Source of the DNA: a virus
Length of the DNA stretch: 64,000 bases
Reading direction: 5' to 3' (one strand)
IMG/VR virus record: IMGVR_UViG_3300048838_000628
Location: 18,024 to 82,023 of that record
The position numbers and the translations under genes are program-made. The notes beneath the pieces are model-generated. The model was not told where the DNA came from. It was given only the letters and a program-made list of their open reading frames with translations, and made no database searches. Positions 8,908 to 17,652 of this stretch are shown here, piece after piece (the stretch's first letter is position 1; each line of letters begins with the position of its first letter).

Positions 8908-9815
8908 AAAACTTAGGGTTCTATGAAAGCTTTAATCTAGTCTATCCAAAGATAATTTCCGCAATCACAGAACTAAGCAATGTAATCTTTACACTTCTAC
9001 GCAACCTAATTACGACAATTTTCATTCCAGTTATTCTTGTATTGGTAGTCGCTGTAGAAATTCCACGAGTGCAATCGGGTATCGCTTTATTTGATAATAA
9101 CCCTACACACTCTAATTTTTCGGCCATTGTAATTGTATTGAGCTTTATCGTGTATCAGACACTAGATCACTTTGTTAAAGAACGCGAAGGCTATATTCGC
9201 AAACCAATATGGAACTTAAAAGTATTTGCCTTAAACTTATTATATCGAATTGGAGTTGGTGAAAAACGTTATGTCCCACAAAGCAGCAAATACTCTTTTG
9301 TATCTGGACTGCTGAAATGGGGCATTATTATTATATCATTTATTGGTACAATGCAGCCACAAATTGTAGCAACCGGTGAAGAAGTTTGGTATACTGCAAT
9401 TGTAAAAGTATTTCTAAACTCCAACCTAGAAACGTTTACCGGCTGGATTGTTGGCCTGATCTTCACATTTATGCTTGTGTACGCATCTGGTACGCTTGCG
9501 TATCATATCGCTGCTACTGCGTCTGAAGCACTTAAAGAGATTCAGATACGTGGCAAGATAATCGAAAACAATATTCGTAGACATACTATGTTGACACCAG
9601 AGCAATTTGGGCGTATGATTAGAAGTAGGAAAATACGACACTTTAAATATCTGGACGATGATAAGTTTAGCTATGATGAAACTGGCAATATTGCAATTTT
9701 CTATGATTCGATTAATGAGACAGAACTGGAGTTTAGTTTAAATGAAAGTGCAGACAAGGCGCGGCTATTCAAGTACCTCAACGAAAACAGAGGTCTTGAG
9801 AATAATTCGGATTAA
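8904..9815 (+). CDS. Integral membrane protein of unknown function
   Basis: A 303-residue protein (GTG start overlapping the methyltransferase stop). At least four hydrophobic segments are visible: residues about 27-52, 72-87, 134-152 and 180-205. They are followed by a charged cytoplasmic-looking tail of about 90 residues. A long polar loop separates segments 2 and 3. No family recognised. A membrane protein inside a replication operon could anchor replication or affect superinfection, but neither is supported directly. Confidence 0.7.
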   Translation: MKNLGFYESFNLVYPKIISAITELSNVIFTLLRNLITTIFIPVILVLVVAVEIPRVQSGIALFDNNPTHSNFSAIVIVLSFIVYQTLDHFVKEREGYIRKPIWNLKVFALNLLYRIGVGEKRYVPQSSKYSFVSGLLKWGIIIISFIGTMQPQIVATGEEVWYTAIVKVFLNSNLETFTGWIVGLIFTFMLVYASGTLAYHIAATASEALKEIQIRGKIIENNIRRHTMLTPEQFGRMIRSRKIRHFKYLDDDKFSYDETGNIAIFYDSINETELEFSLNESADKARLFKYLNENRGLENNSD

Positions 9816-10152
9816 TGATCGTCTTTTGATTTTCAATAATCAAGAAGAATTTGACAATACTATTAATGGAATTTATAGTCAGCTTGTTGCCGTTGGAGAC
9901 TTTCTTTATATTGACTACAGCGGCGAATATGTTATTATTAACAAAAACACAATCAAAGAAATTGAAACTTATACAAGTCAGACAGGCTTCGTTAACTTTA
10001 TTCTAGAACAGATCAAAGAGATTTCTGGTATTACTGAATTGCACAAAGCAAAAGCAGATAAGGATTTCTTCTTTGAACTTTCTACAACTTACACTAAAGA
10101 ACGCTTTGTAGTCTTACAAGAAATGTTTAATCAACTCATGAGAGGGTATTAA
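9796..10152 (+). CDS. Hypothetical protein
   Basis: About 118 residues from TTG 9796, which has AGAGG just upstream. The frame is open further back to ATG 9742, but that start would overlap the membrane protein by 74 nt. The sequence is mixed alpha/beta (RLLIFNNQEEFDNTI; YVIINKNTIKEI), without a recognisable motif. It directly precedes thyX. Confidence 0.6.
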   Translation: MRIIRINDRLLIFNNQEEFDNTINGIYSQLVAVGDFLYIDYSGEYVIINKNTIKEIETYTSQTGFVNFILEQIKEISGITELHKAKADKDFFFELSTTYTKERFVVLQEMFNQLMRGY

Positions 10153-10154
10153 TC

Positions 10155-10871
10155 TTGGAATACGTATTGGGTGACGGCATTGGGTACATTGATTTTGTAG
10201 ATATTATGCCGAAGCATGATTTACACGAATATTCAAATGGTGATAAAATCTCTACAATTGAAAAACGTGTTGTTGAGGCTGCACGTGTTAGTTTTGTTGG
10301 TGACGGGGCTTCAACGGAAGATAGAAATTTAGCACGTGATTTAAAGCTGCTTAAGTTCTTACTTGCAAACGGGCATACGACGCCACTAGAACACGTTAAC
10401 GTTACAATGGCTATCAAAACACCGCTGTTTGTCAGCAAACAGATAATGAGGCATAGGACTTGGAGCTTTAACGAAATCTCACGACGATATACAAGCGTAG
10501 AACCTGAATTCTATATTCCCAAACAGTTTCGCAAACAAACGCTTACTAATCGTCAAGGTTCTGGTGAGTTTATGAAAGATAAGCAAAACGCTTTCTTTGC
10601 TGGCTCTTTAACAGAGCTTTGCGAAAACGCTGTAATAACATATAACTACGCAATCTCACAAGGTATGAGTAAAGAACTTGCACGTATGTGGCTACCACAA
10701 AACATGTACACTTGTCTTGTTGGAACTGTTGATTTAAAAAACATGATTGATTTTGTTAATAAACGTGTTGCTACAGACGCACAATGGGAGATTAGAGTTT
10801 ATGCTGCCGCTATGCAAAGATATATCGCCAAGGTTGCGCCTAATATAGCAATTCTATTGTGGGCATTATGA
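10155..10871 (+). CDS. thyX: Flavin-dependent thymidylate synthase ThyX
   Basis: A 238-residue enzyme that makes dTMP from dUMP using FAD, NADPH and methylene-tetrahydrofolate. The ThyX signature RHRxxSxNExSxRY is complete (RHRTWSFNEISRRY, near residues 98-111). HTTPLEHVNVT upstream is the usual FAD/dUMP-binding region. Start is TTG 10155 with GAGGG upstream. With the dUTPase and the DUF5664-type pyrophosphohydrolase downstream it forms a nucleotide-pool module that supplies an AT-rich phage genome with dTTP. Confidence 0.96.
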   Translation: MEYVLGDGIGYIDFVDIMPKHDLHEYSNGDKISTIEKRVVEAARVSFVGDGASTEDRNLARDLKLLKFLLANGHTTPLEHVNVTMAIKTPLFVSKQIMRHRTWSFNEISRRYTSVEPEFYIPKQFRKQTLTNRQGSGEFMKDKQNAFFAGSLTELCENAVITYNYAISQGMSKELARMWLPQNMYTCLVGTVDLKNMIDFVNKRVATDAQWEIRVYAAAMQRYIAKVAPNIAILLWAL

Positions 10872-11113
10872 AAAACTTAATCTCTCTTTATAAGCAAAAA
10901 GAAACGTTAGAAACTCGTGTTGTTTTTTTAGAGGAACAAATTTTAAACTGGGGAGCTGACGGGTTTACTGATATTTATAATAGTCGCGAAGAATATGTAA
11001 GAGCAACATCTGAACTAGAAGAAATAAAAGATCATTTAATTAAACTAGAGGAAAAGATAGAATATGAACTCGGAAGAAAGATTATACGTAGAAACAAGAA
11101 TGAATGGAGCTGA
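10868..11113 (+). CDS. Small coiled-coil protein
   Basis: An 81-residue protein starting at ATG 10868, overlapping the thyX stop as ATGA (a GTG at 10859 is in frame). Heptad-like Leu/Ile/Glu spacing through most of its length (ETLEARVVFLEEQI-type pattern; LEEIKDHLIKLEEKIEYEL) predicts a coiled coil. Function unknown. Confidence 0.65.
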   Translation: MKNLISLYKQKETLETRVVFLEEQILNWGADGFTDIYNSREEYVRATSELEEIKDHLIKLEEKIEYELGRKIIRRNKNEWS

Positions 11114-11387
11114 TCTGTTTGAAAAGCGTGATTATGATATTCACTTTCAAGCAGAGTTTGAAACTCCAGACAACATCGCTATTTATATCAGCTTTGCAAT
11201 TGAAAACTCTATAGTTGCAGGCTTTACTGTAAATCTAGAATTCTATGAAGATCAAGAACTAACTACAGATGTTCTTCATGAAGCTATTGAGCATTTTATT
11301 GGTGAGAATATGGCTACACAACAGCAGATTGATAGACTTTATCTACGGGTAACTACAGAAAATTATAATACCGGAATGGTGCATTAA
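11064..11387 (+). CDS. Hypothetical acidic protein
   Basis: A 107-residue protein whose start overlaps the coiled-coil gene by 50 nt; an internal ATG at 11100 would reduce this. Mixed alpha/beta, strongly acidic, no recognised motif. The stop overlaps the next start (TAATG). Confidence 0.55.
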   Translation: MNSEERLYVETRMNGADLFEKRDYDIHFQAEFETPDNIAIYISFAIENSIVAGFTVNLEFYEDQELTTDVLHEAIEHFIGENMATQQQIDRLYLRVTTENYNTGMVH

Positions 11388-11671
11388 TGTCATTAGATTT
11401 AAATAATAATCCAGAGTACAAGCATTTTAAAGAAATGCTGGCACAGCTTGTATCGGCACTTGATGATCCTAAGTACACAGAGTTTGAAGCACTTGCCAAA
11501 GAACTTACTGACGAGCAAATGCTAAGAATTTTTTATCACAAAGTTAGTCATCAAGTTTTAGGCGCAATTACAGTTGATCCATATTCAGAGCCAATTTTGC
11601 TTTATGATTTAAATATGTTTATGATGTTCTTAAGGGAGCGATATGAAGGCATTCATTCTACCGGGGAGTAA
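11387..11671 (+). CDS. Hypothetical protein
   Basis: A 94-residue, mainly helical protein between two nucleotide-metabolism genes. TAATG coupling with the previous gene and a 29-nt overlap with dUTPase. No motif recognised. Confidence 0.6.
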   Translation: MSLDLNNNPEYKHFKEMLAQLVSALDDPKYTEFEALAKELTDEQMLRIFYHKVSHQVLGAITVDPYSEPILLYDLNMFMMFLRERYEGIHSTGE

Positions 11672-12149
11672 TATTCTTTCACCTAATAACGGTGATGCAG
11701 GTTATGATTTAACATTTAATAGCGAATTATACACAAAAGATTCTACTTTAGAAGTTACGTCACCACTTGCTGAAGTTTGCTGTTATGGCGGGGCTTTGCA
11801 CTTTTCTACACTAAACGAACCATCTTATTTTCGTGTATTGATTAATACAGGTGTAGCAGTACAAACGCCACATGGACATTTTGGCAAAATCTTAGATCGC
11901 AGCTCTATGGCTAAGAAAGGATTTTATATTAGCGGCGGTGTAATTGATAACGGATACCGTGGATTTATTCATATTATTTTTAATCTAATTCTTGGTGCCG
12001 ATGATTTTCGTGTTATTGCTCATGGGGACAAGATTGCCCAAATGGTTATTCTGCCGCATAATAATACAGAACTATTTCTTGTCGACACTATCGAAGATTT
12101 AACTCCTACCGTAAGAGGCGCTAAAGGTTTTGGGAGTACAGGACGATGA
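11643..12149 (+). CDS. dut: dUTP diphosphatase (trimeric dUTPase)
   Basis: A 168-residue enzyme hydrolysing dUTP to dUMP, which feeds ThyX and keeps uracil out of DNA. All five family motifs are present in order: GDAGYDL near residue 18, DRSSMAKKG near 86, GGVIDNGYRG near 98, GDKIAQMVI near 132 and RGAKGFGSTG at the C-terminal end (about 158). Start ATG 11643 has AGGGAG upstream. Confidence 0.95.
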   Translation: MKAFILPGSNILSPNNGDAGYDLTFNSELYTKDSTLEVTSPLAEVCCYGGALHFSTLNEPSYFRVLINTGVAVQTPHGHFGKILDRSSMAKKGFYISGGVIDNGYRGFIHIIFNLILGADDFRVIAHGDKIAQMVILPHNNTELFLVDTIEDLTPTVRGAKGFGSTGR

Positions 12150-12379
12150 GTATTTTTATGTTGCTATTCACAAAACACATTCAACGAAGACTAAATGATT
12201 ATGACCAGACTTTGCTACAAGAGATTAAAGATTTAACTGGTAAAGACGTTTCGGCACTTCAGCACTATAGCATGAATTATATTGTTGCTGAACTAGAAGC
12301 GGGCAAGCAATTTGCTTTAGCCAACAGGCTTAAAGAGGCGATGAGAGAAGTTTATAAAGGTTTGAATGATGACATCTAA
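12146..12379 (+). CDS. Hypothetical small helical protein
   Basis: A 77-residue protein overlapping the dUTPase stop as ATGA. Hydrophobic at the N terminus and then amphipathic helices (YIVAELEAGKQFALANRL). No family recognised. Confidence 0.6.
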   Translation: MSIFMLLFTKHIQRRLNDYDQTLLQEIKDLTGKDVSALQHYSMNYIVAELEAGKQFALANRLKEAMREVYKGLNDDI

Positions 12380-12617
12380 ATTATATATTGCCTATACAGA
12401 ATATCAACCAGAAGATAACGAAGAACATTCTTCGCGCATTATCGGTATTTTTGATACCAAAGAAGGAGCAGCCGAATGTTTGATTGTTTGGATGGATCAC
12501 ATGAGAGAGATTAATAAAAAGCACGGCGATAGAGCAGATTATTTTACTAATAAAGACAAGCCAATGATTGTTGAAGTTGAACTAAATATGCCTATCAAAT
12601 ACGGACTTATTATATGA
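12366..12617 (+). CDS. Hypothetical protein
   Basis: An 83-residue protein starting at two consecutive ATG codons. A strand-rich start (KLYIAYTEYQ) leads into a helical segment (ECLIVWMDHMREINKK). No recognised motif. The stop overlaps the GIY-YIG gene as ATGA. Confidence 0.6.
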   Translation: MMTSKLYIAYTEYQPEDNEEHSSRIIGIFDTKEGAAECLIVWMDHMREINKKHGDRADYFTNKDKPMIVEVELNMPIKYGLII

Positions 12618-13396
12618 AACCGTTTGGAATCGTTTACAGGGTTACAAACACTGTGAACGGGAAAACATATATAGGCATAACAACACGAAGTTTAAGTATA
12701 AGAAAGTCTGGACATTACAATAGAGCAAATAACGGTTCCAAAAACAAATTTCATAGAGCCTTGTTAAAACATCGAGAAGATTGTTTTGTTTGGGAAACAA
12801 TTTGCTCTTGTAATGATTTGCTGGAACTTGAAGAAAAAGAAAAATATTATATCTCGCTTTTTAAAGAAGATGAATTATATAATATAACTGAAGGCGGCAG
12901 AGTCGGTGCTTTAGGATACAAACATACAGATGAAGAAAGAAAAAGACGATCTGATAAATTAAAAACGGCTGGTGGTATTAGGCGCTCTGATAAATTAAAT
13001 AAGCCAATAGTTTGTATAAACAATAACGATGTGTTTGCTTCTATTTCTGATGCTGGAAGATTTTTTGATATATCCGATAAAAATATTGGCAAGTTGTTAA
13101 AAAGGGGATATGGAACTTTAAGAGGTCTAATGTTCAGATATGCAACAGAAAAAGAATGGGCAAATATTGACAAAGAAAAAACACAATATAACGAACAAGA
13201 ATTAAAAGAAATGAAAAAAGCTAACAGTTTAAAACCAAACGGTAGGCGAGTTAAGTGTTTAGAAGATGAACGTATATTTAAAAGCGCGTCAGAGGCGGCT
13301 AGATTTTATAAAATAAGAGCTGGCGGAATAACAAGAGTTTGTAGGGGTGAAAGAAACAAGTATTCTAATATGAGGTTTGTTTATGTGGACAACTAA
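12614..13396 (+). CDS. GIY-YIG homing endonuclease with NUMOD3 and two NUMOD1/IENR1 domains
   Basis: A 260-residue free-standing homing endonuclease. The catalytic GIY-YIG domain is at the N terminus (GIVYRVTN, GKTYIGITTRSLSIR). A NUMOD3-like DNA-binding motif follows near residue 100 (GYKHTDEERKRRSDKL). Then come two copies of a NUMOD1/IENR1-type helix-turn-helix domain (ISDAGRFFDIS... near 145; SASEAARFYKIRAGGITRVCRG near 230). Such enzymes cut intronless or endonuclease-free alleles at a related locus and spread by repair. It sits between the small gene and the dNTP pyrophosphohydrolase with ATGA and 14-nt overlaps, so it is well fitted into the operon rather than lying in an intron. Confidence 0.9.
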   Translation: MKPFGIVYRVTNTVNGKTYIGITTRSLSIRKSGHYNRANNGSKNKFHRALLKHREDCFVWETICSCNDLLELEEKEKYYISLFKEDELYNITEGGRVGALGYKHTDEERKRRSDKLKTAGGIRRSDKLNKPIVCINNNDVFASISDAGRFFDISDKNIGKLLKRGYGTLRGLMFRYATEKEWANIDKEKTQYNEQELKEMKKANSLKPNGRRVKCLEDERIFKSASEAARFYKIRAGGITRVCRGERNKYSNMRFVYVDN

Positions 13397-13850
13397 ATCA
13401 ACAGAAAAGAACGATGAGTTTACAACCGGCTCTAAACGTGGTAGTCAAGAAGGTAAAACAAGATACGATTTAATTGATCCGTATTTTCTCAAAGAACTTG
13501 GCGATCTTATGCACCGTGGTGAAAAAATATATGGAGAAAATAATTGGAAGTTGGGGCAGCCTATTTCAAGAACTTATGCTTCTTTGCTTAGACACACCGT
13601 AGAGCTTGTTTTGTATCCCAAAGATGAAGAAAATCATTTGGCGGCAATTGCTTATAATACAATGGTTATCATACATCATATAAGAGCCATTGCAGAAGGC
13701 GAGCTTCCAAGTGAACTGGCCGATACCGACTGGTCTAAGTTGTTAATTGAAAATTATAATGCCAGAAAATCGAACGCTACAGCCCCTAATTTAAACGATA
13801 GTGGCGATGTGGCTACGATCATAGCCGTAAACAAAAAAGATCGCTTGTAG
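13383..13850 (+). CDS. dATP/dGTP diphosphohydrolase-like protein (DUF5664/MazG-like)
   Basis: About 155 residues from ATG 13383, seven bases after GAGG. The segment KTRYDLIDPYFLKELGDLMHRGEKIYGENNW, split across residues about 25-55, followed by SLLRHTVELVL and EENHLAAIAYNTMVIIHH, matches the all-alpha DUF5664 N-terminal domain found in phage dNTP pyrophosphohydrolases. The E/D/H residues typical of metal-dependent NTP pyrophosphatases are present. Likely trims purine dNTPs, complementing ThyX and dUTPase. Motif-based assignment. Confidence 0.75.
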   Translation: MWTTKSTEKNDEFTTGSKRGSQEGKTRYDLIDPYFLKELGDLMHRGEKIYGENNWKLGQPISRTYASLLRHTVELVLYPKDEENHLAAIAYNTMVIIHHIRAIAEGELPSELADTDWSKLLIENYNARKSNATAPNLNDSGDVATIIAVNKKDRL

Positions 13851-13868
13851 GGGCATCCAGAGGGCAAA

Positions 13869-14309
13869 ATGCATATCAAATCACAAGTAGTGTCGGACTC
13901 GGAGTTCTGCAATAAAGACATGAGTTATTCTGTAGTGCATTATAGCGACTTTAACAGAATGAACATGTTCGGGATTATTTTACATCACAGTCAGTTTATT
14001 AACTGTACGTTTCGTAATTGTGACTTTTCATATGCCGATTTATCCAGTTGTGATTTCATAGACTGTATATTTCATGACTGCGTATTCTATCGAGCAAATA
14101 TAGAAAACTGTAAAGGATTAGTTTATGACAACATTCGGTCTAGTACTTTTAAACCTTTTCTTTTTGGTGGTAGTGTTGTTTACTGGACGGAAAAGGCAAT
14201 AGGCGACAAGAGGTTTATTGTAAATTACTACGAAGATATTCTTCTAGAGGATGAACTAAACGAGCTAGAAGAACGCTTTAAAGCTTTTATCAACCGAAAT
14301 AGTATATAA
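13869..14309 (+). CDS. Pentapeptide-repeat protein
   Basis: A 146-residue protein. Residues about 10-95 follow the A(D/N)LxX-type five-residue periodicity with Phe/Leu at the centre: SDFNRMNMFG, FINCTFRNCDFSYADL, CDFIDCIFHDCVFYRANI. This predicts a right-handed quadrilateral beta helix. The C-terminal 45 residues are helical and acidic (ILLEDELNELEERF). Phage and plasmid proteins of this fold can mimic DNA and bind gyrase, but that function is not shown here. Last gene before the terminator. Confidence 0.82.
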   Translation: MHIKSQVVSDSEFCNKDMSYSVVHYSDFNRMNMFGIILHHSQFINCTFRNCDFSYADLSSCDFIDCIFHDCVFYRANIENCKGLVYDNIRSSTFKPFLFGGSVVYWTEKAIGDKRFIVNYYEDILLEDELNELEERFKAFINRNSI

Positions 14310-14315
14310 AAAACT

Positions 14316-14339
14316 GGGGAGCTTGCGCTCCCCTTTTTT
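14316..14339. terminator. Bidirectional rho-independent terminator
   Basis: A perfect GGGGAGC/GCTCCCC stem (14316-14322 and 14327-14333) with a TTGC loop is flanked by T6 on the right and A6 on the left. It therefore works for both the plus-strand early operon and the minus-strand late operon, which converge here. Confidence 0.92.
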
Positions 14340-14344
14340 GATTC

Positions 14345-15664
14345 CTAGCTATTCTTACTAATAAGCCTTTGCTTCAAACTCTCTGTTAGTTCAATCTCTG
14401 AAGCTAGGTTTATGCTTCCACCAGCGTCCATTGGCACAAATGCATTAGGGCTAATAGAATAAGCAGTCCAACCTAATTCAAGATTGCCGTTTCTAGGATT
14501 GATAAACAAATAAGCGCGCCAATCGTAGCCATTCATGCGAACGTTTGATTTAACAAATTCGTATCCTACTTGATCTTTCTGAAGATTAAATAAGATACTA
14601 GCCGACGTAGTTGGTGAGGTGCGAAAACGTAATGAATCGCTACCAGTATACATAATCTTTCTTAGTTCTCCACCTAGAGCCATATTTATCTCCTTCTGTT
14701 CCTCGTTACTAAAATCTCCATAACATAATTGTTCTATTAGCTTCTCATAACCAGATATATCATAATACTCTTTCCACACTCCTTGTCCACCCCAACAAAA
14801 ATAGCAAACACCTTTTATGTTTATTTCTTTCTTGTATAGAGCGTTCCAAACAGATTGTAATTGCAAGAAAGCATATTGCTCCCAAGAAGCAAGATCAGTT
14901 TTCCATGTCATGAAAGCAAGAATAGATTTGCCTATTCCCATATGAGATGGCGAAAATCCTGGAACGGATGACTGATAATTATAATAAGCGTGAATTGTGT
15001 CAAAGCCCCATTCGGTTATAATGATGTTTGGCAAATTGCCAAAGTTTGCAATACAGTAATCGTTTATGTGTTTAAATCTACCAAATAGATTTGGCCGAGT
15101 GTGATTTAAGTCTTTAACCCATTTTTGATAATCTGTACTGCCACCATATTCTGCATACCAGTTTGTTGCTGCATATTCATGTAGACCAAGATAAAGATAA
15201 TCTGGATTATCGCAAATAAGTTTAAACAAAGGTTTTAGCATTTCATACTGTGCAGGATTATTATTAGGAGTTTCTGGTGTTCCTACAGAGAAGTTGCATA
15301 AAACAACTTTAGTTTTATTTTTAATTGCTATCTTAGCGCACTCTATTTCCCAATCAACCATGGCTTTTGTAATAGCAGGCTCGTTGTTGGTGTGCAAGAC
15401 AAGTCCATAATTTGCGGCTGCTGAATAAATGTTCCACCACGTTTCAGGCGATATTTGCATCCATAAGTTATCTTGGTTAGGAAGGGCCATATCTCGATAT
15501 ATGACGTTCATATAAGGGAACCTGCCTTTCATCTCAGCAGCAAAAGGCATAGAGTTTATAACCAGAATACTTTCTGGCTGGTCAACAGATAAATAACTAA
15601 TTAAATCTGTTTTTTGCTTATCTGTTATAAACAAACCATCTATGTTAAGCCCCATGCGTTTCAT
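14345..15664 (-). CDS. Glycoside-hydrolase-type lysin with C-terminal SH3-like domain
   Basis: A 439-residue, last gene of the late operon. The N-terminal 320 residues look like a (beta/alpha)8 glycosidase: TNNEP near residue 95 supplies an acid/base Glu and IIITEWGF near 218 a nucleophile Glu, as in clan GH-A enzymes. The C-terminal segment (LRFRTSPTTSASILFNLQ near 340) resembles SH3_3 wall-binding domains. Located beside the C39-like protein and holin, it probably degrades the glycan strands of the host wall or a surface polysaccharide. I do not recognise the exact GH family. Confidence 0.65.
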   Translation of the reverse strand: MKRMGLNIDGLFITDKQKTDLISYLSVDQPESILVINSMPFAAEMKGRFPYMNVIYRDMALPNQDNLWMQISPETWWNIYSAAANYGLVLHTNNEPAITKAMVDWEIECAKIAIKNKTKVVLCNFSVGTPETPNNNPAQYEMLKPLFKLICDNPDYLYLGLHEYAATNWYAEYGGSTDYQKWVKDLNHTRPNLFGRFKHINDYCIANFGNLPNIIITEWGFDTIHAYYNYQSSVPGFSPSHMGIGKSILAFMTWKTDLASWEQYAFLQLQSVWNALYKKEINIKGVCYFCWGGQGVWKEYYDISGYEKLIEQLCYGDFSNEEQKEINMALGGELRKIMYTGSDSLRFRTSPTTSASILFNLQKDQVGYEFVKSNVRMNGYDWRAYLFINPRNGNLELGWTAYSISPNAFVPMDAGGSINLASEIELTESLKQRLISKNS

Positions 15665-16371
15665 TTTTTTTTACCCTTTAAATACATACCTTGAAAGGGC
15701 ATGTTACTACCTGTGCCAAGTTGTGCTATAGCTTCGGCAAAAGACTGTACAGAGTAGCGCATGTAGGCTCTTGTGTTTGGATCGTGAGTTATAATATCCC
15801 CATCGTATCCAACAACAACTAAGAAATGTCCGTAATTTTTGCCCCTAATTAGCTTGTCATAGTTCACAAGCATTAGAACAGGAATGTTCTGATACACGCT
15901 TTTTAATATCTTACTCATATGCAAAGGCCGAAAATATTCTGGCGAGTAATTATGTTTCTTTGCTAAATATATTAACTGGTTAAAACTAACAAAGTCCCTA
16001 CCAATTAATTGTATATCAGAGGCCAAATCGTTAACAGAGCGATCAAACCCGTTTATGTTTCGCATTAAAATAGATAGAGATGCAAGACCGCAGTCATTAG
16101 GATGTTTGCTGCTGTCGGCATCATTTTGTGAGACATAATCTGTAGTTATAACGTGTTCTTTTAGCTCCACATAATCATGTACGTCTTTGTGTACCCAAAA
16201 GTCCTTACCGTTGTAATTGTAATTGACCCATTTTTCGTTCTCTTGTATATATTCGGCAATCACACCAATTGATGTTAAATACCATTCAACACGAGAATTA
16301 ATGTCTGGTGCAGCACGACAATTAACATGACTGTGGTTGCTTGCCCCTAACGCATTTATATAAACTTGCAT
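15661..16371 (-). CDS. SH3b plus C39-like cysteine peptidase (putative endolysin component)
   Basis: A 236-residue protein. Residues 1-70 form a bacterial SH3-like domain (NCRAAPDINSRVEWYL, KWVNYNYNGKDFWVHKD). A papain-like C39_2 domain follows: catalytic Cys in NDCGLASLS (about 94), His in YGHFLVVVGYDG (about 182) and Asp in ITHDPNT (about 197). Such proteins cleave peptide or amide bonds in the cell wall. Start ATG has AAGGAGG upstream. The stop overlaps the glycosidase start (ATGA), making a two-enzyme lysis pair. Confidence 0.8.
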   Translation of the reverse strand: MQVYINALGASNHSHVNCRAAPDINSRVEWYLTSIGVIAEYIQENEKWVNYNYNGKDFWVHKDVHDYVELKEHVITTDYVSQNDADSSKHPNDCGLASLSILMRNINGFDRSVNDLASDIQLIGRDFVSFNQLIYLAKKHNYSPEYFRPLHMSKILKSVYQNIPVLMLVNYDKLIRGKNYGHFLVVVGYDGDIITHDPNTRAYMRYSVQSFAEAIAQLGTGSNMPFQGMYLKGKKK

Positions 16372-16382
16372 AGCGCCTCCTT

Positions 16383-16409
16383 AAAAAGATGGGGCGGCTT
16401 TCGCCGCCC
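16383..16409 (-). terminator. Intergenic hairpin/terminator after holin
   Basis: The minus strand reads a GGGCGGC/GCCGCCC stem (16392-16409) followed by CATCTTTTTAA. The U run is short, so it may act as a partial terminator or as an mRNA 3'-end stabiliser between holin and lysin genes. Confidence 0.7.
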
Positions 16410-16436
16410 ACTAGGGGAATCTAGTTGAAACGGTGA

Positions 16437-16850
16437 TTAACCGATTCTCTGTAATTGTGAAGCTGCTTCGTGCTTAGAAATCTTTTCTTCAGAAATCTGT
16501 GCTTTAGTAGCATCTAACAGCGATTCAATAACGCTTTCTAGCAGATCAATAGATACTTCTTCATATCCTTGTTCCGCAAGCCACTGACGAGCCTTATCTG
16601 TAGCAAGGCGTAACTTTTCTTTTGCTTCAAGTTTAAGCTCTGCACCAACAATTTCAGCGATACGAATACCGAAACGAGCAGCGCTTTCATAAGCCAAGCG
16701 TACATCTTCAGGACGTGACATAAGAAATTCTTCCCAACGGCCACGAACCCAAACAGTAACATATCCAACCACTACCGGAACAAGAACCGCCACAAGTGCC
16801 GCCAGAAGGTTGATAAGGTTTTGCAGAACTGGCGTCCAATCAATTTCCAT
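16437..16850 (-). CDS. Holin, LLH family
   Basis: A 137-residue protein with one strong N-terminal membrane segment (LINLLAALVAVLVPVVVGYV, residues about 11-32) and an amphipathic, charged C-terminal region. WVRGRWEEFL then ESAARFGIRIAEIVGA and KARQWLAEQGYEEVSIDLLE match phage_holin_LLH proteins. It would permeabilise the cytoplasmic membrane to time lysis. It overlaps the upstream coiled-coil gene by 11 nt and lies next to the lysis enzymes. Confidence 0.82.
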   Translation of the reverse strand: MEIDWTPVLQNLINLLAALVAVLVPVVVGYVTVWVRGRWEEFLMSRPEDVRLAYESAARFGIRIAEIVGAELKLEAKEKLRLATDKARQWLAEQGYEEVSIDLLESVIESLLDATKAQISEEKISKHEAASQLQRIG

Positions 16851-17496
16851 TTTGAATCTCCTTTAACTGTCTTTCTAATTTACTGATAACGATTTCTTTT
16901 TCTCGTAACTGTATTTCTAAGGTTTCAATAACGGTCACAAGCTCTTTGTTTAAAATAGTTAATCGCTCAACTTCTTTACGTAAGCTTTCCATCTCATTGC
17001 TCATCTCACTCACTTGCTGTTTAAGACTCATTATAACAAACGAATTTTTTGTTGCAGTTTCAAGTCTCTGATTGGCTTGCTTTAAATCTTCAATGAGATT
17101 ATCGACTTTTCTTTGTAGCTCTTTGCGTTGTTCTTCGTTAACAGCAAACTCTTTCTTTGTTTCTTCAAGCTCTTGTTTAATTGCTTGACGATATTCTTGG
17201 CTATCTCGCAGCAACATCTCCTGCATCATGTTAGCCATTAAAGTTCGGTTTTTAATTTCTTCTGAATATGTCGTTTCAGCATTTTGCGCCTTAAGCATTT
17301 CTACTTCATCTCTATTTTTAGCAGCAGCAATACGATTACGCCAGTAGAGAAAAAGTATTAAAATGAAATTTAAGACTACGGCAGAAATAACATATGAGAT
17401 ATTATTAGAAGAAGCTGTTTGAAGTTCTTGCAAGAGTTTTAGAAACTCGTTAATCTCCTGCCCCATCTGATTCGTTACTATCGTTGCTAGCGGCAT
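16840..17496 (-). CDS. Membrane-anchored coiled-coil protein in the lysis cassette
   Basis: A 218-residue protein with a single membrane segment at about residues 33-51 (ISYVISAVVLNFILILFLYW) and then about 160 residues of near-continuous coiled coil (repeated E/K/L heptads to the C terminus). It overlaps the holin gene. The topology resembles an inner-membrane spanin or a holin regulator, but no partner lipoprotein is seen, so the role is open. Confidence 0.6.
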   Translation of the reverse strand: MPLATIVTNQMGQEINEFLKLLQELQTASSNNISYVISAVVLNFILILFLYWRNRIAAAKNRDEVEMLKAQNAETTYSEEIKNRTLMANMMQEMLLRDSQEYRQAIKQELEETKKEFAVNEEQRKELQRKVDNLIEDLKQANQRLETATKNSFVIMSLKQQVSEMSNEMESLRKEVERLTILNKELVTVIETLEIQLREKEIVISKLERQLKEIQNGN

Positions 17497-17635
17497 TAAA
17501 AACTCCTAACAGTTGTAAGAACAGTTCGGCAATGGTTTTATTCTTACCATCGTCTAACCTATAAGTTGTGCCGGAAGGCGTATTTGCAAGAACCAGTAAA
17601 ACCTCGCGCAGCAATTCTTCTTTAATTTTTACCAT
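17450..17635 (-). CDS. Small hypothetical protein
   Basis: A 61-residue protein starting at ATG 17635, preceded by AAGGGG. The frame is open upstream to 17683, but that part lies before the ribosome-binding site. One amphipathic helix region (LLREVLLVLANT...; IAELFLQLLGVF) is visible. Function unknown. Confidence 0.6.
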   Translation of the reverse strand: MVKIKEELLREVLLVLANTPSGTTYRLDDGKNKTIAELFLQLLGVFNAASNDSNESDGAGD

Positions 17636-17652
17636 TTTATTTCCCCTTTTTA